From Nostoc indistinguendum CM1-VF10 (GTDB lineage Bacteria > Cyanobacteriota > Cyanobacteriia > Cyanobacteriales > Nostocaceae), in assembly GCA_019359215.1 (NCBI GenBank), contig JAHHHS010000048.1:1-51739 (forward strand): a stretch of DNA of 51,739 nucleotides. The letters are read 5' to 3'. Shown here piece by piece: positions 51,508 to 51,739 of the stretch; positions within the stretch are counted from its first letter, which is position 1, and every line of letters begins with the position of its first letter. Both the position numbers and the translations under genes were made by a program. Below the pieces are notes generated by a model. The model made no database searches, was not told where the DNA came from, and was given only the letters and a program-made list of their open reading frames with translations.

Positions 51508-51583
51508 AGTGATTCGTTATATTATTTTTTTAATCGTGTCGTACAGCTAGCACAGCACGGCGTAAATAAACATACTATTTCAA

Positions 51584-51691
51584 ATGGCACAAGAAGCTCG
51601 CAATACAATTATCCCTCTTTCAAGAAACACTTGGCGTAAGGCTTATGTAGCAAGGGTTGGAGAGGATGAAGTATTTTGTGGATCTTGAGAA
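51584..51691 (+). CDS. small ORF at the right edge, doubtful
   Basis: 34-35 codons (MAQEARNTIIPLSRNTWRKA, then YVARVGEDEVFCGS) ending in TGA, with no visible ribosome site. Hydrophilic, family unknown. It may be the start of a frameshifted gene that continues past the window. Confidence 0.25.
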
Positions 51692-51739
51692 ATTGGCACA
51701 AGTTCAAGACCAAAAGTATGAGCTTTTTTCTTGAGATTG

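Overview
The window looks like chromosomal DNA of a filamentous, heterocyst-forming cyanobacterium of the Nostoc/Anabaena type. The evidence is abundant GCGATCGC (HIP1) octamers, many 7-bp tandem repeat tracts between genes, Ycf20, a photosystem II S4-domain protein, plant-type glycerate kinase, a complete kaiABC clock operon with a short KaiA followed by a TolC of the HgdD kind, and a four-copy small-RNA array resembling the NsiR1 arrays of heterocystous strains. I see no rRNA, tRNA, CRISPR array, transposase or prophage.

Layout. 1-3513: a decaying operon with a TPR array joined to a trypsin-like protease (two in-frame TAG codons and a frameshift), a secreted protein, and a membrane protein split by TAA. 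3699-8197: glycerate kinase, Ycf20, a secreted hypothetical protein and a ZIP-like membrane protein, with long gaps. 8198-10150: a GT39/ArnT-type glycosyltransferase carrying repeat-derived sequence in frame. 10223-19326: a large hybrid kinase with degenerate receivers, back to back with kaiA-kaiB-kaiC-tolC. 19483-23338: small conserved genes and a type II toxin-antitoxin pair inserted between an acetyltransferase gene and the S4 gene, bounded by a 103-bp direct repeat. 23438-26836: an SDR, the sRNA array, ExoD and a lipid kinase. 27384-32398: a GST operon (GST interrupted by TAG), a divergent LysR gene and a divergent amino-acid ABC transporter pair. 32449-36588: LipB, hibernation factor LrtA/HPF with a coupled leader ORF, PrxQ, and an HGSNAT-like membrane acyltransferase. 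36659-38421: duplicated CAP-domain lipoproteins. 38562-43596: carotenoid oxygenase, PadR regulator, a pirin remnant, a cytochrome b561 and an orphan adenine methylase. 43783-51507: trpD, a retropepsin-like protease, carA, a STAS protein with a probable ATT start, mini-RNase III, RlmB, a DUF1816 protein, and an alpha/beta hydrolase with a coupled 36-aa ORF.

How genes work together. kaiABC forms the circadian oscillator; the divergent kinase is a plausible but unproven signalling partner, and TolC is the outer-membrane exit duct. glyK, ycf20 and the PSII S4 protein serve photosynthesis and photorespiration. mrnC and rlmB both act on 23S rRNA. trpD and carA are biosynthetic.

Strongest leads: (1) four ~147-bp units, each with its own promoter element, conserved leader and terminator; (2) the toxin-antitoxin insertion with its 103-bp flanking duplication; (3) several conserved reading frames interrupted by TAG or TAA; (4) a probable ATT start codon on the STAS gene; (5) repeat elements that have become coding sequence. 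All family assignments are from reading the translations; no database search was run.
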